Part shown: piece by piece, positions 8,336 through 17,492 of the stretch
How the letters are laid out: each line of letters opens with the position of its first letter
How positions within the stretch are numbered: the first letter of the stretch is position 1
DNA from: CAVYXZ01 sp963772595
Lineage (GTDB): Bacteria; Chloroflexota; Anaerolineae; Aggregatilineales; Phototrophicaceae
NCBI GenBank assembly: GCA_963772595.1
Contig: CAVYXZ010000007.1
Coordinates: 1,116,001-1,180,000, forward strand
DNA: 64,000 bases
Direction: 5' to 3'
Made by a program: the position numbers and the translations under genes
The notes under the pieces: model-generated
What the model was told of the DNA's origin: nothing
The model's input: the letters and a program-made list of their open reading frames with translations, nothing else
The model's database searches: none

Positions 8336-8905
8336 TTATTCTCCTGGCCGATGCACGCCGGCCAGCGAGTCGATCCGCTGGTTTTGCAGTTCGATCATCT
8401 GCATGATCTTATCCAGCTTGCGATGCAGGTCGGCGATTTCCAACTCGGTCTTGATGTTGACTTCGAAATCGTTGCGAGCCACCGCACGGTCCTTCTTGGC
8501 CTGCCGGTTCTGCGACATCATAATCACCGGGGCCTGAATAGCGGCCAGTGTACTCAGCGCCAGGTTGAGCAGAATGAAGGGATAGGGGTCAAATGCGCCT
8601 AAGCCCAACGCGACATTTAGCCCGATCCACACCGTCATCAACAGGCCAAAACCGATCAGAAAAGGCCAGCTTCCGGCGATGATGGCGATGCGATCCGCCA
8701 ACTGGTCGCCGCGTGTGGCTCGCCCTGCCAGTTCATCGTAGACGTCATCGGTCACGGTATGATAGCGCAAGCTGCGGATGAGTTCCTGCGCCGCCGGGCT
8801 GAGCAGGTTGTCCAGATTTTGAATCTGGTCGATCAACTCCTGAATGTGATCGCCAGTGTTCTCTGTTTCTTTCATCGCATTGAGCGCCTTCGCATCCATA
8901 GACAT
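8336..8905 (-). CDS. DUF1003 family membrane protein
   Basis: A 189-residue protein of the DUF1003 family. Two membrane helices lie at about residues 75-95 and 105-125, with the family core DPYPFILLNLALSTLAAIQA and MMSQNRQAKKDR between and after them. The N-terminal 60 residues and the C-terminal 50 are hydrophilic and probably helical or coiled-coil. The function is unknown. Two ATGs are close together (MSMDAK); the first has a good GGAGGTG Shine-Dalgarno sequence. The 250 bases upstream, up to 9158, hold no gene but do carry the divergent promoter described at 9092. Confidence 0.88.
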   Translation of the reverse strand: MSMDAKALNAMKETENTGDHIQELIDQIQNLDNLLSPAAQELIRSLRYHTVTDDVYDELAGRATRGDQLADRIAIIAGSWPFLIGFGLLMTVWIGLNVALGLGAFDPYPFILLNLALSTLAAIQAPVIMMSQNRQAKKDRAVARNDFEVNIKTELEIADLHRKLDKIMQMIELQNQRIDSLAGVHRPGE

Positions 8906-9091
8906 AGCACACCTCCAGCAGGGTCAATTCTACCATTGTGGATCAGACCGCCTGCCCCGGCAATCCAGCCTATTTGTTGGGGCCAACGCACGTTCGAAAT
9001 ACCCAAAGGAATCGATTGCACGGCGATTTGCTATAAATCCTGCGCAAGGTCATCGTCCTCTGAGTGCATTATGCAGGTTGCACAAATCAAC

Positions 9092-9119
9092 TTGTTTACG
9101 CCATAAACTAGTTTATAAT
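9092..9119 (+). promoter_or_regulatory. Sigma70-type promoter with a 14-bp palindromic operator
   Basis: TTGTTT at 9092-9097 and TATAAT at 9114-9119 are separated by 16 bases. Overlapping the -10 box is a perfect palindrome, ATAAACTAGTTTAT, at 9103-9116. A repressor bound there would block polymerase. The gene pair downstream ends in a winged-helix regulator, so autoregulation is a reasonable inference. Confidence 0.65.
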
Positions 9120-9158
9120 GACAATGAACGAATTTGACGTAAATAGGACACCTGTAAA

Positions 9159-9830
9159 ATGAACACCCCCAATGTCGAAAAACTCATTCACCAGACCAGA
9201 CGCTATGAGTTCCAGGACGGTCTGCGGGACATACAGTTGGCGGTCGTCCTGCTGGGCATGGGCATCGTCACCTGGTTTGTCTTTGACCACATGGACCTGT
9301 GGATTCAGGCGGTCGTCTACTTGAAGCAGTCGCTGGGTGCCCTGACCGGGTGGGTTGTCATGCTGATCGTGCTGATCCCCTCGGTGCTGGGTCTGCTGGC
9401 CCTGCCGCTCATGCGGCGGCTGCGGCAGCGCTGGTTGTGGCGCGACAGCGGCATGGTGCGCTCAAAGCGCCAGGCGGTGCCGCGCTCGGTGAACCTGATC
9501 GCCAGTGGGATCGTGCTGCTCGGTATTGCGCTGGGTGTCAGCCTGCAATGGGCGGGCAGCTCAGGCGATTTCATCTTTCTGCGGGTGCTGTTCGTCGCCA
9601 GCGGCTGGTCGCTCGGCTATACATTGGCGGCGCTGGGTCGCAATCTCGATCTGCCCCGCTACGTGACCAGCGGCATCGCCGGCGCAGCCCTGTCTACATT
9701 GCTGCTGCTGCCTGCCCTGACCGTCGGGCAAACCGGGCTGCTCTTTGGCCTGCTGTGGTTCGTCCTCCTGGTCGCCAGCGGCTACGGCCCGCTGCGTCAG
9801 GCGATGCGTGAGGCACAGCGCAATGGATGA
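9159..9830 (+). CDS. Multi-pass membrane protein, function unknown
   Basis: A 223-residue integral membrane protein with about six hydrophobic segments. The short N-terminal tail (LIHQTRRYEFQDGLRDIQLA) is followed by helices near 28-45, 60-85, 110-130, 140-160, 170-190 and 195-215. I do not recognise a named family. Pairs of a small membrane protein with a winged-helix regulator are common in bacteria, and the regulator usually controls the membrane protein. The stop codon overlaps the start of the regulator gene (ATGGATGA), indicating a two-gene operon under the promoter at 9092-9119. Confidence 0.75.
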   Translation: MNTPNVEKLIHQTRRYEFQDGLRDIQLAVVLLGMGIVTWFVFDHMDLWIQAVVYLKQSLGALTGWVVMLIVLIPSVLGLLALPLMRRLRQRWLWRDSGMVRSKRQAVPRSVNLIASGIVLLGIALGVSLQWAGSSGDFIFLRVLFVASGWSLGYTLAALGRNLDLPRYVTSGIAGAALSTLLLLPALTVGQTGLLFGLLWFVLLVASGYGPLRQAMREAQRNG

Positions 9831-10134
9831 AATCAAGGCCATTGCGGATCTCGACCGGCTGATTCACGAACCGGCCCGGCTGGCGATTGTGGCGGTGCTC
9901 TCGGCTTGCGAGAGCGCCGACTTCAAGTATCTGCTAAACGCGACCGACCTGAGCAAGGGCAACCTCTCGGCGCAGCTTCGTAAGCTGGAGGAGGCGGGCT
10001 ACGTGGCCGTCACCAAGAGCTTCAAGGGGAAATATCCGCACACTGATTGCGCCCTGACAGCGGAGGGGCAGCGCGCCTTCAAGACCTATTGGGCACAGTA
10101 CCGCGCCCTGGACGAACACCTGCACCAGCCCTGA
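9823..10134 (+). CDS. Winged-helix transcriptional regulator (HTH_34 type)
   Basis: A 103-residue single-domain winged-helix regulator. HEPARLAIVAVLSACE forms the first helices, LLNATDLSKGNLSAQLRKLEEAGYV is the helix-turn-helix, and KGKYPHTDCALTAEGQRAF is the wing and following helix. This layout fits the HTH_34 group of MarR/ArsR-like proteins. No ligand-binding domain is present. The start is ATG 9823 inside the end of the membrane protein gene. It is the likely repressor of its own operon through the palindrome at 9103-9116. It ends 3 bases from the convergent priA gene. Confidence 0.8.
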   Translation: MDEIKAIADLDRLIHEPARLAIVAVLSACESADFKYLLNATDLSKGNLSAQLRKLEEAGYVAVTKSFKGKYPHTDCALTAEGQRAFKTYWAQYRALDEHLHQP

Positions 10135-10137
10135 AGC

Positions 10138-13100
10138 TCAGAGCAGGTTCACCGGGTCAATATCGACCAGCCAGTCGCGCGGCAAATCCAGACCATCGAG
10201 CGCCAGCGTCGGGTCCGGGCTGCGCAGGATCAAATGCCAGCGGTAGACCTTGTTGATGCGGGCGTAGAAACAGGGCGCGGGGCCGATCATCTCCGTGCCG
10301 CTCAGGCCGCGATGCTGGATCTGCCGCTGAATCAACCGGGCGGCGCGTTCCGCTTCTTCGCGGACGCGAGTCTCATGCGGCATCTGCACGACGATACGCG
10401 CCAGCCTGCGATAAGGCGGATAGCCTAGCTCGCGGCGGTAGGCGATCTCGCGCTGGAAGAAGCGGGCGTAATCCTGCGCCGCGGCGGCCTGAATGACGTA
10501 ATGCTCCGGCTGGTAGGTTTGCAGCACAGCCCGGCCCCCCAGCAAACCACGTCCGGCCCGGCCCGCCACCTGAGTCAGCAGTTGGAAGGTGCGCTCCCCG
10601 GCGCGAAAGTCCGGCAGATTCAGACCCACATCCGCGCTGACCATACCGACCAGCGTCACCAGCGGCAAATCCAGCCCTTTGGCGACCATCTGTGTGCCGA
10701 TCAGCACATCGGCCTTGCGCTCGATGAAGCGCTGCAAGCAGTTCTTCATGATCGCTGGGCGTGCGCGCCGTATCGGCATCCCAGCGCAGCACCCGCGCCA
10801 TCGGGAAGCGGCGGTGCAGTTCCTCCTCGACCTGCTGCGTCCCCGCGCCAAAATACTTGATACGCCGCGAGCCGCAGTTCGGGCAGGTGAAGGACGGCAC
10901 TTTCTCGAAGCCGCAGAGATGGCAGTGCAGCCGGTCGTCATGATTGTGATAGGTCATCGGCAGGTCGCAGTTCGGGCACTGCTCGACATAGCCGCAGTCC
11001 CGGCAGAAGACGTAGGTATTGCTGCCGCGCCGGTTGAGGAAGAGCATGGCCTGTTCCTGGCGTTCCAGCACGGTGTTGAGGGCATCGCGCAGCGCCCGGC
11101 TGAACATGCCTGTATTGCCCGCCTTGAGTTCGCGGCGCATATCGACCACCTCGACCGGCGGCAGGTCGATGGTCAGCGCATCCTCGGCCCGCGCCGGATA
11201 ATAGCGCGCCAGCACACCTTCCCGCTCGGACTGCTCCAGGATGCGCGCCCGGTGCCCCATGATGCGCTGCGGCAGTTCCAGCAGCTCAATATCGCCGCGC
11301 TGCGCCCGGAAATAGCTGGCGACATCCGGCGTGGCGCTGCCCAGGATCAGCACACCGTCGTTGAGGCGCATCATCTGTTCGGCCACGTCGCGCACATGAT
11401 AGTAAGGATGAGACGATCCCGCGCCCTGCTTGTAGCTGGGGTCGTGCTCCTCGTCCGCCACGATCAGGCCCAGGTCCGGGAAGGGTGTGAACAGCGCCGA
11501 GCGTGCCCCGACCACCACGCTGATAAGTCCATCGCGCGCGCGCCGCCAGGTATCGTAGCGCTCGCCCTGGCTGAGGCTGCCGTGCATGACGGCTACCTGC
11601 CCTGGAAACCGCGCCGCCACCCGCCGGATCGTCTGCGGCGTCAGGGCGATCTCCGGCACCAGAAAGAGCGCCTGCCGCCCCTGCGCCAGCGTCAGTTCAA
11701 TCGCCCGCAGGTAGATTTCCGTCTTGCCGCTGCCCGTGACGCCGTGCAGCAGGAAGATCGCGCCGCGATTTGTTTCCTCCATCACAGAAGAGGCAGGCTT
11801 TGATTCCGACAGCGCCTGGTCAATTTGGCTCAGGACCGCGTCCAGATTCTTCGAACACAGTGGCATTTCTTATTCTCAGGATGCGTAAGCCCTGTGATTC
11901 GAGAAATTCCTGGCGAATGGCATCCTCTTCCTGCGTGTACTGGTGAATCTTGCCATCGACCTCGATCACCAGATTCGCTTCGGCACAGTAGAAATCGACG
12001 ATAAAACGTTCGATGCCGTGCTGGCGTCTGAATTTGGCGCCTGTCTGTTTGCGACGCAGGGCTTGCCAGAGCCGATCTTCGGCAACGCGTCGGATTTTGA
12101 CGCATTTCTTGCGCCAGTGGCTTCAGTCCATGCCACAGATGGGGCGGACTGTTCCATTTTCGTTCGTTCTCAGACCCCCACCCAACCTCCCCCGAATTCG
12201 GGAGAGGAGTCACGCTCGCGGAGTCTGCTCCCTCCACGGATTCGGGGAGGGCTGGGGAGGGGTGCGCTTAGCTGTCGCCCAATCCCAGGCTTTCAGTCTC
12301 GCCTCGATCACCGCCCAGACCTGCTGCTGCTCCGGCGTGAGCGTGGGTGCGAGCGTGGGGACGAAATCGCGCTCGGCCAGCGAATCACGCCAGGCATCAC
12401 GCTCACCCAGCACGACCAGACCCTCGTCTTCCAGGCGCTTGAGATCGCTGAGTTTTGCGTCCGCCTGGGCATACAACCAGCTCACATCCATCGCGCCCGG
12501 TTCGCGCGCCAGCACCCGCAGCACCCGCAGATAGCGCTCCCCCTTGCGCAGCTCGATCAACACCTCATCCACCGATTCGCGCGGAATCAGCAGCCAGGTC
12601 CGCAGCGCTTCATCCTCGGTCCGGTCATGGCGATTGGTTGAGATGATACCCGGCTTCCTCCAGTTTTTTCAAGCGTCGCAGCGCGTTGTTTCGGCGTAGC
12701 GCAGCGCGCTCTCAACCGGCAGCCCCTCCTCACCCGCCGCCGCGATCACCTCCAGCAGATCAGCCTGCTTGGATTTGCGGCCCAGGTGCCGGGCCACGTG
12801 CATAATCTGATCGGGTTGAATCGCCAGGGCGGCCCGCCTGACCAGCTTGGGACGCGCACGCGGCGGCGACAGAATGTTGTGCGCCTCGACCACGCCCGCC
12901 TTCGCCAGCCCATCCACCGCCCCGCGCCAATCCTTGCCCGGCAGCGCTAGATTCATCTGGTTGCCCCGCAGCGGACCGCGACGCTTCAGCAGGGCCACGA
13001 TTTCATGTTCCAGCGCGTTGAGTTTATCGGCTTCCGGGTCCAGCAGGCTGACCATCAGGTCTCGTCGCCCGGTCAGACCCGGCGGCAGAAACAGCCACAA

Positions 13101-13380
13101 ACAGGAGCCGAGCGGCATCCGGTAATACGTGCTGATCCACTGCGCGATAGCGATCTGCGCGGGTGTCACCACCGGGCGCGAATCCAGCAGGTCCAGCAGT
13201 GGCTTGGTCTGCTCGACAGCGCTCGTCTCGCTCAGAGCTGACGACCAGGCCGTGCTGCTCAGCGGTGCGGAAGGCCACCTGCACCATCTGCCCGACCTCA
13301 ATCTGCCCGGCCAGCGAATCCGGGATGTGATAACTAAAAGTGCCGCGCACCGGCACGTTCAAAGCAACCTCAGCATACAT
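10138..13380 (-). CDS. priA: Primosomal protein N' (PriA helicase), multiply frameshifted, with an inserted DUF559 domain
   Basis: PriA restarts stalled replication forks by recognising branched DNA and loading the helicase. The start is ATG 13380 (MYAEVALNVPVRGTFSYHIP). The 3'-DNA-binding and winged-helix regions follow in pieces. The helicase core has Walker A GVTGSGKTEIYLR, the DEEH box in LIVADEEHDPSYK, zinc-binding cysteine pairs (CRDCG, CPNC, CHLCG, CPNC), then GTQMVAKGLDLP and QVAGRAGRG. Frame breaks lie near 13240, 12690, 12650, 12210-12260, 12085, 11855 and 10740. Between VWAVIEARL and FLLHGVTGSGK, normally a short linker, lies about 400 bases of extra sequence containing a DUF559 domain. 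Either sequencing indels or real decay could explain the breaks; the intact motifs favour indels. Confidence 0.88.
11826..12150 (-). other. DUF559 endonuclease-like domain inserted within priA
   Basis: Read on the minus strand with one-base shifts near 12085 and 11855, this stretch encodes a DUF559 domain: MRQNPT, then AEDRLWQALRRKQTGAKF, RRQHGIERFIVDFYCAEA, NLVIEVDGKIHQY and LRILRIRNATVFE. The FIVDFYC and VIEVDG segments are hallmarks of this Vsr/restriction-endonuclease-like fold, with the acidic residues expected at a nuclease site. It sits between the N-terminal part of PriA and its Walker A motif. Palindromic GC-rich repeats lie just upstream (12186-12251). Whether it is an in-frame domain insertion or a mobile element disrupting the gene cannot be decided because of the frameshifts. 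Confidence 0.75.
12186..12251. repeat. Pair of GC-rich palindromes preceding the DUF559 domain
   Basis: A 22-base near-perfect palindrome centred on GAATTC (12186-12207, one mismatch) and a second hairpin with stem CCCTCC/GGAGGG (12230-12251) flank a short spacer. On the coding strand they give proline/glycine-rich translations of the TPLPNSGEVGWG type, which I recall preceding DUF559 domains in many bacterial genomes. That points to a repeat associated with the DUF559 unit. Confidence 0.6.
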
Positions 13381-13420
13381 AGGCTTTATTGATAGCGCGA
13401 ATGTTCTACAGGGGGCCAAC

Positions 13421-13448
13421 AAAAAAGGCGCTCCGTGATGGCAGCGCC
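13421..13448 (-). terminator. Rho-independent terminator of the peptide transporter operon
   Basis: On the minus strand a GGCGCT/AGCGCC stem with a 10-base loop is followed by a run of six T (the A run at 13421-13426 on the plus strand). It lies just after the stop of the DppC-like gene. Confidence 0.8.
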
Positions 13449-13465
13449 CCTGTTTCAGCGTGTGC

Positions 13466-14512
13466 CTAATCCACACCGCGCAGACGCGGGTCGAGCGCAT
13501 CGCGCAGGCCATCGCCCAGGAAGTTGAAGGCGAACATAATCAGAAACAGCGCCACTGCCGGGAACAGCGCCTGATTCGGGTAGCTGCGGATCGCCTGCGC
13601 GCCTTCGTTAATCATCGCGCCCCAACTGGGCGTCGGCGGGTTGACGCCCAGGCCGATAAAGCTCAGAAAGGCTTCGTAGAGAATGTAAGTCGGGATCGTC
13701 AGCGTCTCGGCCACGATGATCGGCCCCAGGATATTCGGCAGAATGTGCTGCCACATAATCCGGCGGGTGCCCGCGCCAATCGCCCGCGCCGCCTCGACAT
13801 ATTCGGTTTCGCGCAGCGAGAGGACCTGACCGCGTGTCAGCCGGGCCATCTGCATCCAGGAGGTAATGCCGATGCCGATGAAGATGAACAGCATCCCGCC
13901 AAAGGCCGAGTCAATCTGCCCTAAGGTATAGGCGAAGGTCCCCGGCGCATTATTGGAGAAACTGGACCTGAAAAAGGTCATCATCAGGATAATCAGCAGC
14001 AGCGTGGGGAATGCGTACATAATATCCACGATGCGCATCATCACGTTATCTACCTTGCCGCCGAAGTAACCCGCAACCAGGCCGAAACTGAGACCGATGA
14101 CAATACTAACGAAGGGACCAATGAGCGCAACCGAAAGCGAAACTCGTGCGCCGTAGATGATCCGGCTGAACAGGTCACGACCCAGGTTATCTGCCCCCAG
14201 CAAATATTTGTCGCTGACGGTCACATAGCCACCCTCGTCTTTCGGGGTCATCACACCAAACAGGTCAATGACCCAGCGCGGCGCCGCGTTGTTATCCATC
14301 AGCACCTGCGTCCAGTAATCTTTCGGGGCAACAAAGTTGGCGAAAATCGCCGACAAGGCGAAGATGACAATGATCGCAATTCCCAGGACTGCGGCACGGT
14401 TGCGGATCAAGCGCCGCCAGGCATCAGCCCAAAGGCCGCGGCCTTTGTCCGTCTCATCCAGCCGGACAACTCCTCTGCTCGAGCTTTGACCCTGTTGTTC
14501 TGCGACGGCCAT
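13466..14512 (-). CDS. Peptide/nickel ABC transporter permease, DppC/OppC type
   Basis: The second inner-membrane permease of an oligopeptide-type ABC importer. The N-terminal OppC-type segment (WRRLIRNRAAVLGIAIIVIF) contains the first helix. The periplasmic loop has the family motif LGADNLGRDLFSRIIYGARVS. The ATPase-contact EAA loop reads EYVEAARAIGAGTRRIMWQHILPN, and the C-terminus has PTPSWGAMINEG and the DGLRDALDPR signature. The frame extends 30 residues further, but ATG 14512 has a good AGAGGAAA site and a family-like start. It follows the DppB-like gene by 10 bases. No ATPase gene is present. Confidence 0.92.
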   Translation of the reverse strand: MAVAEQQGQSSSRGVVRLDETDKGRGLWADAWRRLIRNRAAVLGIAIIVIFALSAIFANFVAPKDYWTQVLMDNNAAPRWVIDLFGVMTPKDEGGYVTVSDKYLLGADNLGRDLFSRIIYGARVSLSVALIGPFVSIVIGLSFGLVAGYFGGKVDNVMMRIVDIMYAFPTLLLIILMMTFFRSSFSNNAPGTFAYTLGQIDSAFGGMLFIFIGIGITSWMQMARLTRGQVLSLRETEYVEAARAIGAGTRRIMWQHILPNILGPIIVAETLTIPTYILYEAFLSFIGLGVNPPTPSWGAMINEGAQAIRSYPNQALFPAVALFLIMFAFNFLGDGLRDALDPRLRGVD

Positions 14513-14522
14513 AAAATTTCCT

Positions 14523-15536
14523 CTAATCGTAACGAATACGCGGGTCCAGCCACGCATACATAATATCGACAACTGTATTTGCGACCACCAGGAAGAAGGC
14601 AAACAGTAAGATAGTGCCCATGATAACGGCGTAATCGCGGTTGGTGATGCTGCTGACGAAGAAGCTGCCCAGGCCCGGAATGTTAAACACCGTTTCGGTC
14701 ACGAGCGTCCCGGTGAGAACAATTGCGAACAGCGGTCCCAGCACTGTGATCACGGGAATCATGGCGTTCTTCATGGCATGGACGATAATCACGGCATTTC
14801 GTGACAGCCCTTTGGCGCGCGCGGTCGTGATGTAATCTTCATGCAGCACCTGAAGCAGACTGGCCCGTGTTAAGCGTGCCAGCAGGGCCGAATAGGAGAT
14901 GCCGAGCGCGAAGCTGGGCATAATCATCTGAGCGAAGGTCCCCCAACCGGAAACCGGCAGCGCCCGAAGCTGTACACCGAAGATGTACTGTAAGGCCGGT
15001 CCCATCACCAGCACTGGGACTGAGACGCCGAAAATAGCGATGCCCATGCTGGCGTAATCGTAAATCGTATTGCGCTTCAAGGCAGCCATTACACCCAGCG
15101 GAATCCCCAGCGCGACCGCCACCGACATAGCGGCGGTGCCCAACTGGACCGAGACCGGCAAATGATTACGGAAGATGTCGTTCACCGTCTGGCTGCGCGA
15201 GGTAAAAGAAGGTCCGAAATTCATCCAGCGGATTGTCGTCTGGTCGCCAAAGGGCAGCGGAATATTGATTAAGTAATCGCCCGTCGTTTTCGAGTCCTGA
15301 TCGCCGGAGGTGATACGCGGGATAATCGCCTCGCTGATGTAATTGGCGTATTGAACCATCAGCGGGTCATCCAAATGATATTTTGCATTCAAGTTATCAA
15401 GAATGCGCTGAGGCAGCTTTTTTTCGCTGCTCCAGGGGCCGCCCGGAACGGCGTGCATCAAGAGGAAAGTGATGATAGAGACGACGAACAGGACCCCCAA
15501 CATCCACAACATTCGCCGCGCGATAAAGACAAACAT
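14523..15536 (-). CDS. Peptide ABC transporter permease, DppB/OppB type
   Basis: A 337-residue permease of the DppB/OppB family with about six membrane helices. The N-terminus (FIARRMLWMLGVLFVVSIITFLLMHAVPGGPW) and the long first extracytoplasmic loop are typical, as are the EAA-type loop DYITTARAKGLSRNAVIIVHAM and the C-terminal DPRIRYD. With the DppC-like protein it should form the membrane channel of a peptide or related-solute importer. It is the middle gene of the order binding protein, DppB, DppC. It lies 145 bases after the binding-protein gene, and that gap may hold a processing or attenuation site. Confidence 0.93.
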   Translation of the reverse strand: MFVFIARRMLWMLGVLFVVSIITFLLMHAVPGGPWSSEKKLPQRILDNLNAKYHLDDPLMVQYANYISEAIIPRITSGDQDSKTTGDYLINIPLPFGDQTTIRWMNFGPSFTSRSQTVNDIFRNHLPVSVQLGTAAMSVAVALGIPLGVMAALKRNTIYDYASMGIAIFGVSVPVLVMGPALQYIFGVQLRALPVSGWGTFAQMIMPSFALGISYSALLARLTRASLLQVLHEDYITTARAKGLSRNAVIIVHAMKNAMIPVITVLGPLFAIVLTGTLVTETVFNIPGLGSFFVSSITNRDYAVIMGTILLFAFFLVVANTVVDIMYAWLDPRIRYD

Positions 15537-15681
15537 TCGTTGGAGCCTCTTTTCTTCAAGAGCTTAGCTCAACCCAGGCTGGCACACACCTTTGCCTTGA
15601 TGAGCGTCTATACCGGGTACACAGGAAGGGAAGACCAGGTCTTCCCCTCCTGAATGGATCTGATCTATTGACCAGATTGAC

Positions 15682-17370
15682 TTACTGAGTGAGGTCCCAC
15701 TTCTCGAAGCGCTCATTGGCGTCGAGAGCATAGGTGCGGACCACATTCGGCTTGGTCAGGCTGGAATTCGTGTACCAGTAGAGCGGGATGATCGCGGCAT
15801 CGTCCCAGACCAGGATCTCTTCACTCTGCTCGTAGAGCGCACGACGCGCATCGACATCAGTCATCAGCGAGGCCTGGGTCACCAGATCATCATACTTGGG
15901 ATCGTCCATCTTGGTATGGTTGTTGCCTGAAGTGGACAGGAACACATCGCTGGCGAAGTTGTTCGCATCCGGGTAGTCCTGGCTCCAGCCAAGGCGGAAG
16001 ATCTGTGGCGGGTCCTCATCGAGGGTAGACAGATACACGCCCCATTCCTGGGTGGCGATCTGAACGTTGAGGCCCAGGTACTGCGCCCACATCTGCTGAA
16101 TCGCCTGCGCGATAGCTGCGTGGGCTTCGCTCTGGTTGTGCATCAGGGTAATGGGAGGCAGTTCGCTGACATCGGCCAGGCCCATGTCATCCAGACCCAT
16201 CTGGAGTTCCTGCATCGCCTGATCGGGGTTAAATTTCACACCCAGATCCGGGCTCGTTTCCAGGGTCGGGGCTGCGGCGACTGCCGGGCTGGTGAACCAC
16301 TGCGCCGGAGTCTGGCCGCCTTTAACGACGTTGTCGATCAGGCCCTGGCGATCCACCGCCAGCGACAGCGCGCGGCGAATGTGGACATTGTCGATCGGTG
16401 TCTTGGTGACGTTGAAGCCATAGTAGTAGGTGGCCGGTTGGGGCTGGACATGGTACTCTTCGCTCAAGACAGGGTCCGCTTGGATCCGGTCCAGGTCCTG
16501 AATCGGGACAGCGCTGAGCACGTCGATTTCGCCCGCTTCGTAGCTGGACATAGCGGTGCTTTCAATGACGAAGTCCAGTTCAACCTCGTCCAACTTGGAC
16601 TGCGGGATGTTATCGGTTCCCGGCCAGAAGGGGTTCTTAATCAGGGTCATGTGATCGCCGTGTTCCCAGTCTTTCATGGCAAACGGCCCGTAGGAGACGA
16701 AGTTTTCCGGCTCGATCCAGCTGTCGCCGTTTGCTTCGATGGCCCACTGCGGCTGCGGGCGGTTGATCCACATACCGTAGATGTTCGCGGCATAGCCTGC
16801 CGCGTTAGGGCTGACAATCTGGACGGTATGGTCGTCCAGCGCGCTCACACCCACGGCATCCGCGCTGCCTGAGCCTGAATTGTAGTCACTGGCCCCAACA
16901 ACCACCGGGAAATCCACGTAAGCGTAATCGGCGGCAGTGTCAGGGTTGAGGCTGCGCATAATGCCATAGATGACATCCTGCGCCGTCACCATGCGCGCGT
17001 TCCCACTGTCATCCATCACCTGTTCCACCGCCTCGGTATCGGCGTTGTATTTCACCCAGGGGATGTTATCCATGAGGTGGAAAGTGTAAGTCAGACCATC
17101 GTCGGAAACGTCCCAACTGCTGGCAATACCAGGTTCCACAGCCAGGGTTTCCTCATTCAGGATGGTCATGCCGGGGTAGGTGCCAATCAGGCTCTGGATC
17201 GACGCTGAGTTCGTCGCCAGCGCGGGATCCATGGTCGGAGTGTCATCATAGCCCAGCTGGAAACGGATGGTCTTCATGTCCTGCGCGCCGGCCACACCAA
17301 CGACCAGCGTCAGAAGCATGGCAGCGACCACCACCAGGCTCATAATACGAGTAAATTTGCCTTTGTTCAT
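15682..17370 (-). CDS. Peptide ABC transporter substrate-binding protein (SBP family 5)
   Basis: A 562-residue extracellular solute-binding protein, family 5. The signal peptide (MNKGKFTRIMSLVVVAAMLL...GVAGAQ) has no lipobox cysteine, so the protein is secreted or anchored by its uncleaved helix. Family features include YPGMTILNEETLAVEPGIASSWDV near residue 50, LDDHTVQIVSPN near 155, NVHIRRALSLAVDRQGLIDNVVKGG near 315 and the C-terminal LYEQSEEILVWDDAAIIPLYWY. The binding pocket cannot be read for ligand, but peptides are usual. A strong GGGAGG site precedes the ATG. It heads the operon with the two permeases. Confidence 0.92.
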   Translation of the reverse strand: MNKGKFTRIMSLVVVAAMLLTLVVGVAGAQDMKTIRFQLGYDDTPTMDPALATNSASIQSLIGTYPGMTILNEETLAVEPGIASSWDVSDDGLTYTFHLMDNIPWVKYNADTEAVEQVMDDSGNARMVTAQDVIYGIMRSLNPDTAADYAYVDFPVVVGASDYNSGSGSADAVGVSALDDHTVQIVSPNAAGYAANIYGMWINRPQPQWAIEANGDSWIEPENFVSYGPFAMKDWEHGDHMTLIKNPFWPGTDNIPQSKLDEVELDFVIESTAMSSYEAGEIDVLSAVPIQDLDRIQADPVLSEEYHVQPQPATYYYGFNVTKTPIDNVHIRRALSLAVDRQGLIDNVVKGGQTPAQWFTSPAVAAAPTLETSPDLGVKFNPDQAMQELQMGLDDMGLADVSELPPITLMHNQSEAHAAIAQAIQQMWAQYLGLNVQIATQEWGVYLSTLDEDPPQIFRLGWSQDYPDANNFASDVFLSTSGNNHTKMDDPKYDDLVTQASLMTDVDARRALYEQSEEILVWDDAAIIPLYWYTNSSLTKPNVVRTYALDANERFEKWDLTQ

Positions 17371-17492
17371 TCAGAAGCCTCCCAAGAACAATTCAGAACG
17401 TTGTACCTGTGTAAACGCTACTTAAGGTACTCGGATGATACCATATACGTTCGAAAATCGTCACCTGCAATCCGGCAAAAACCTGCGCAGTG

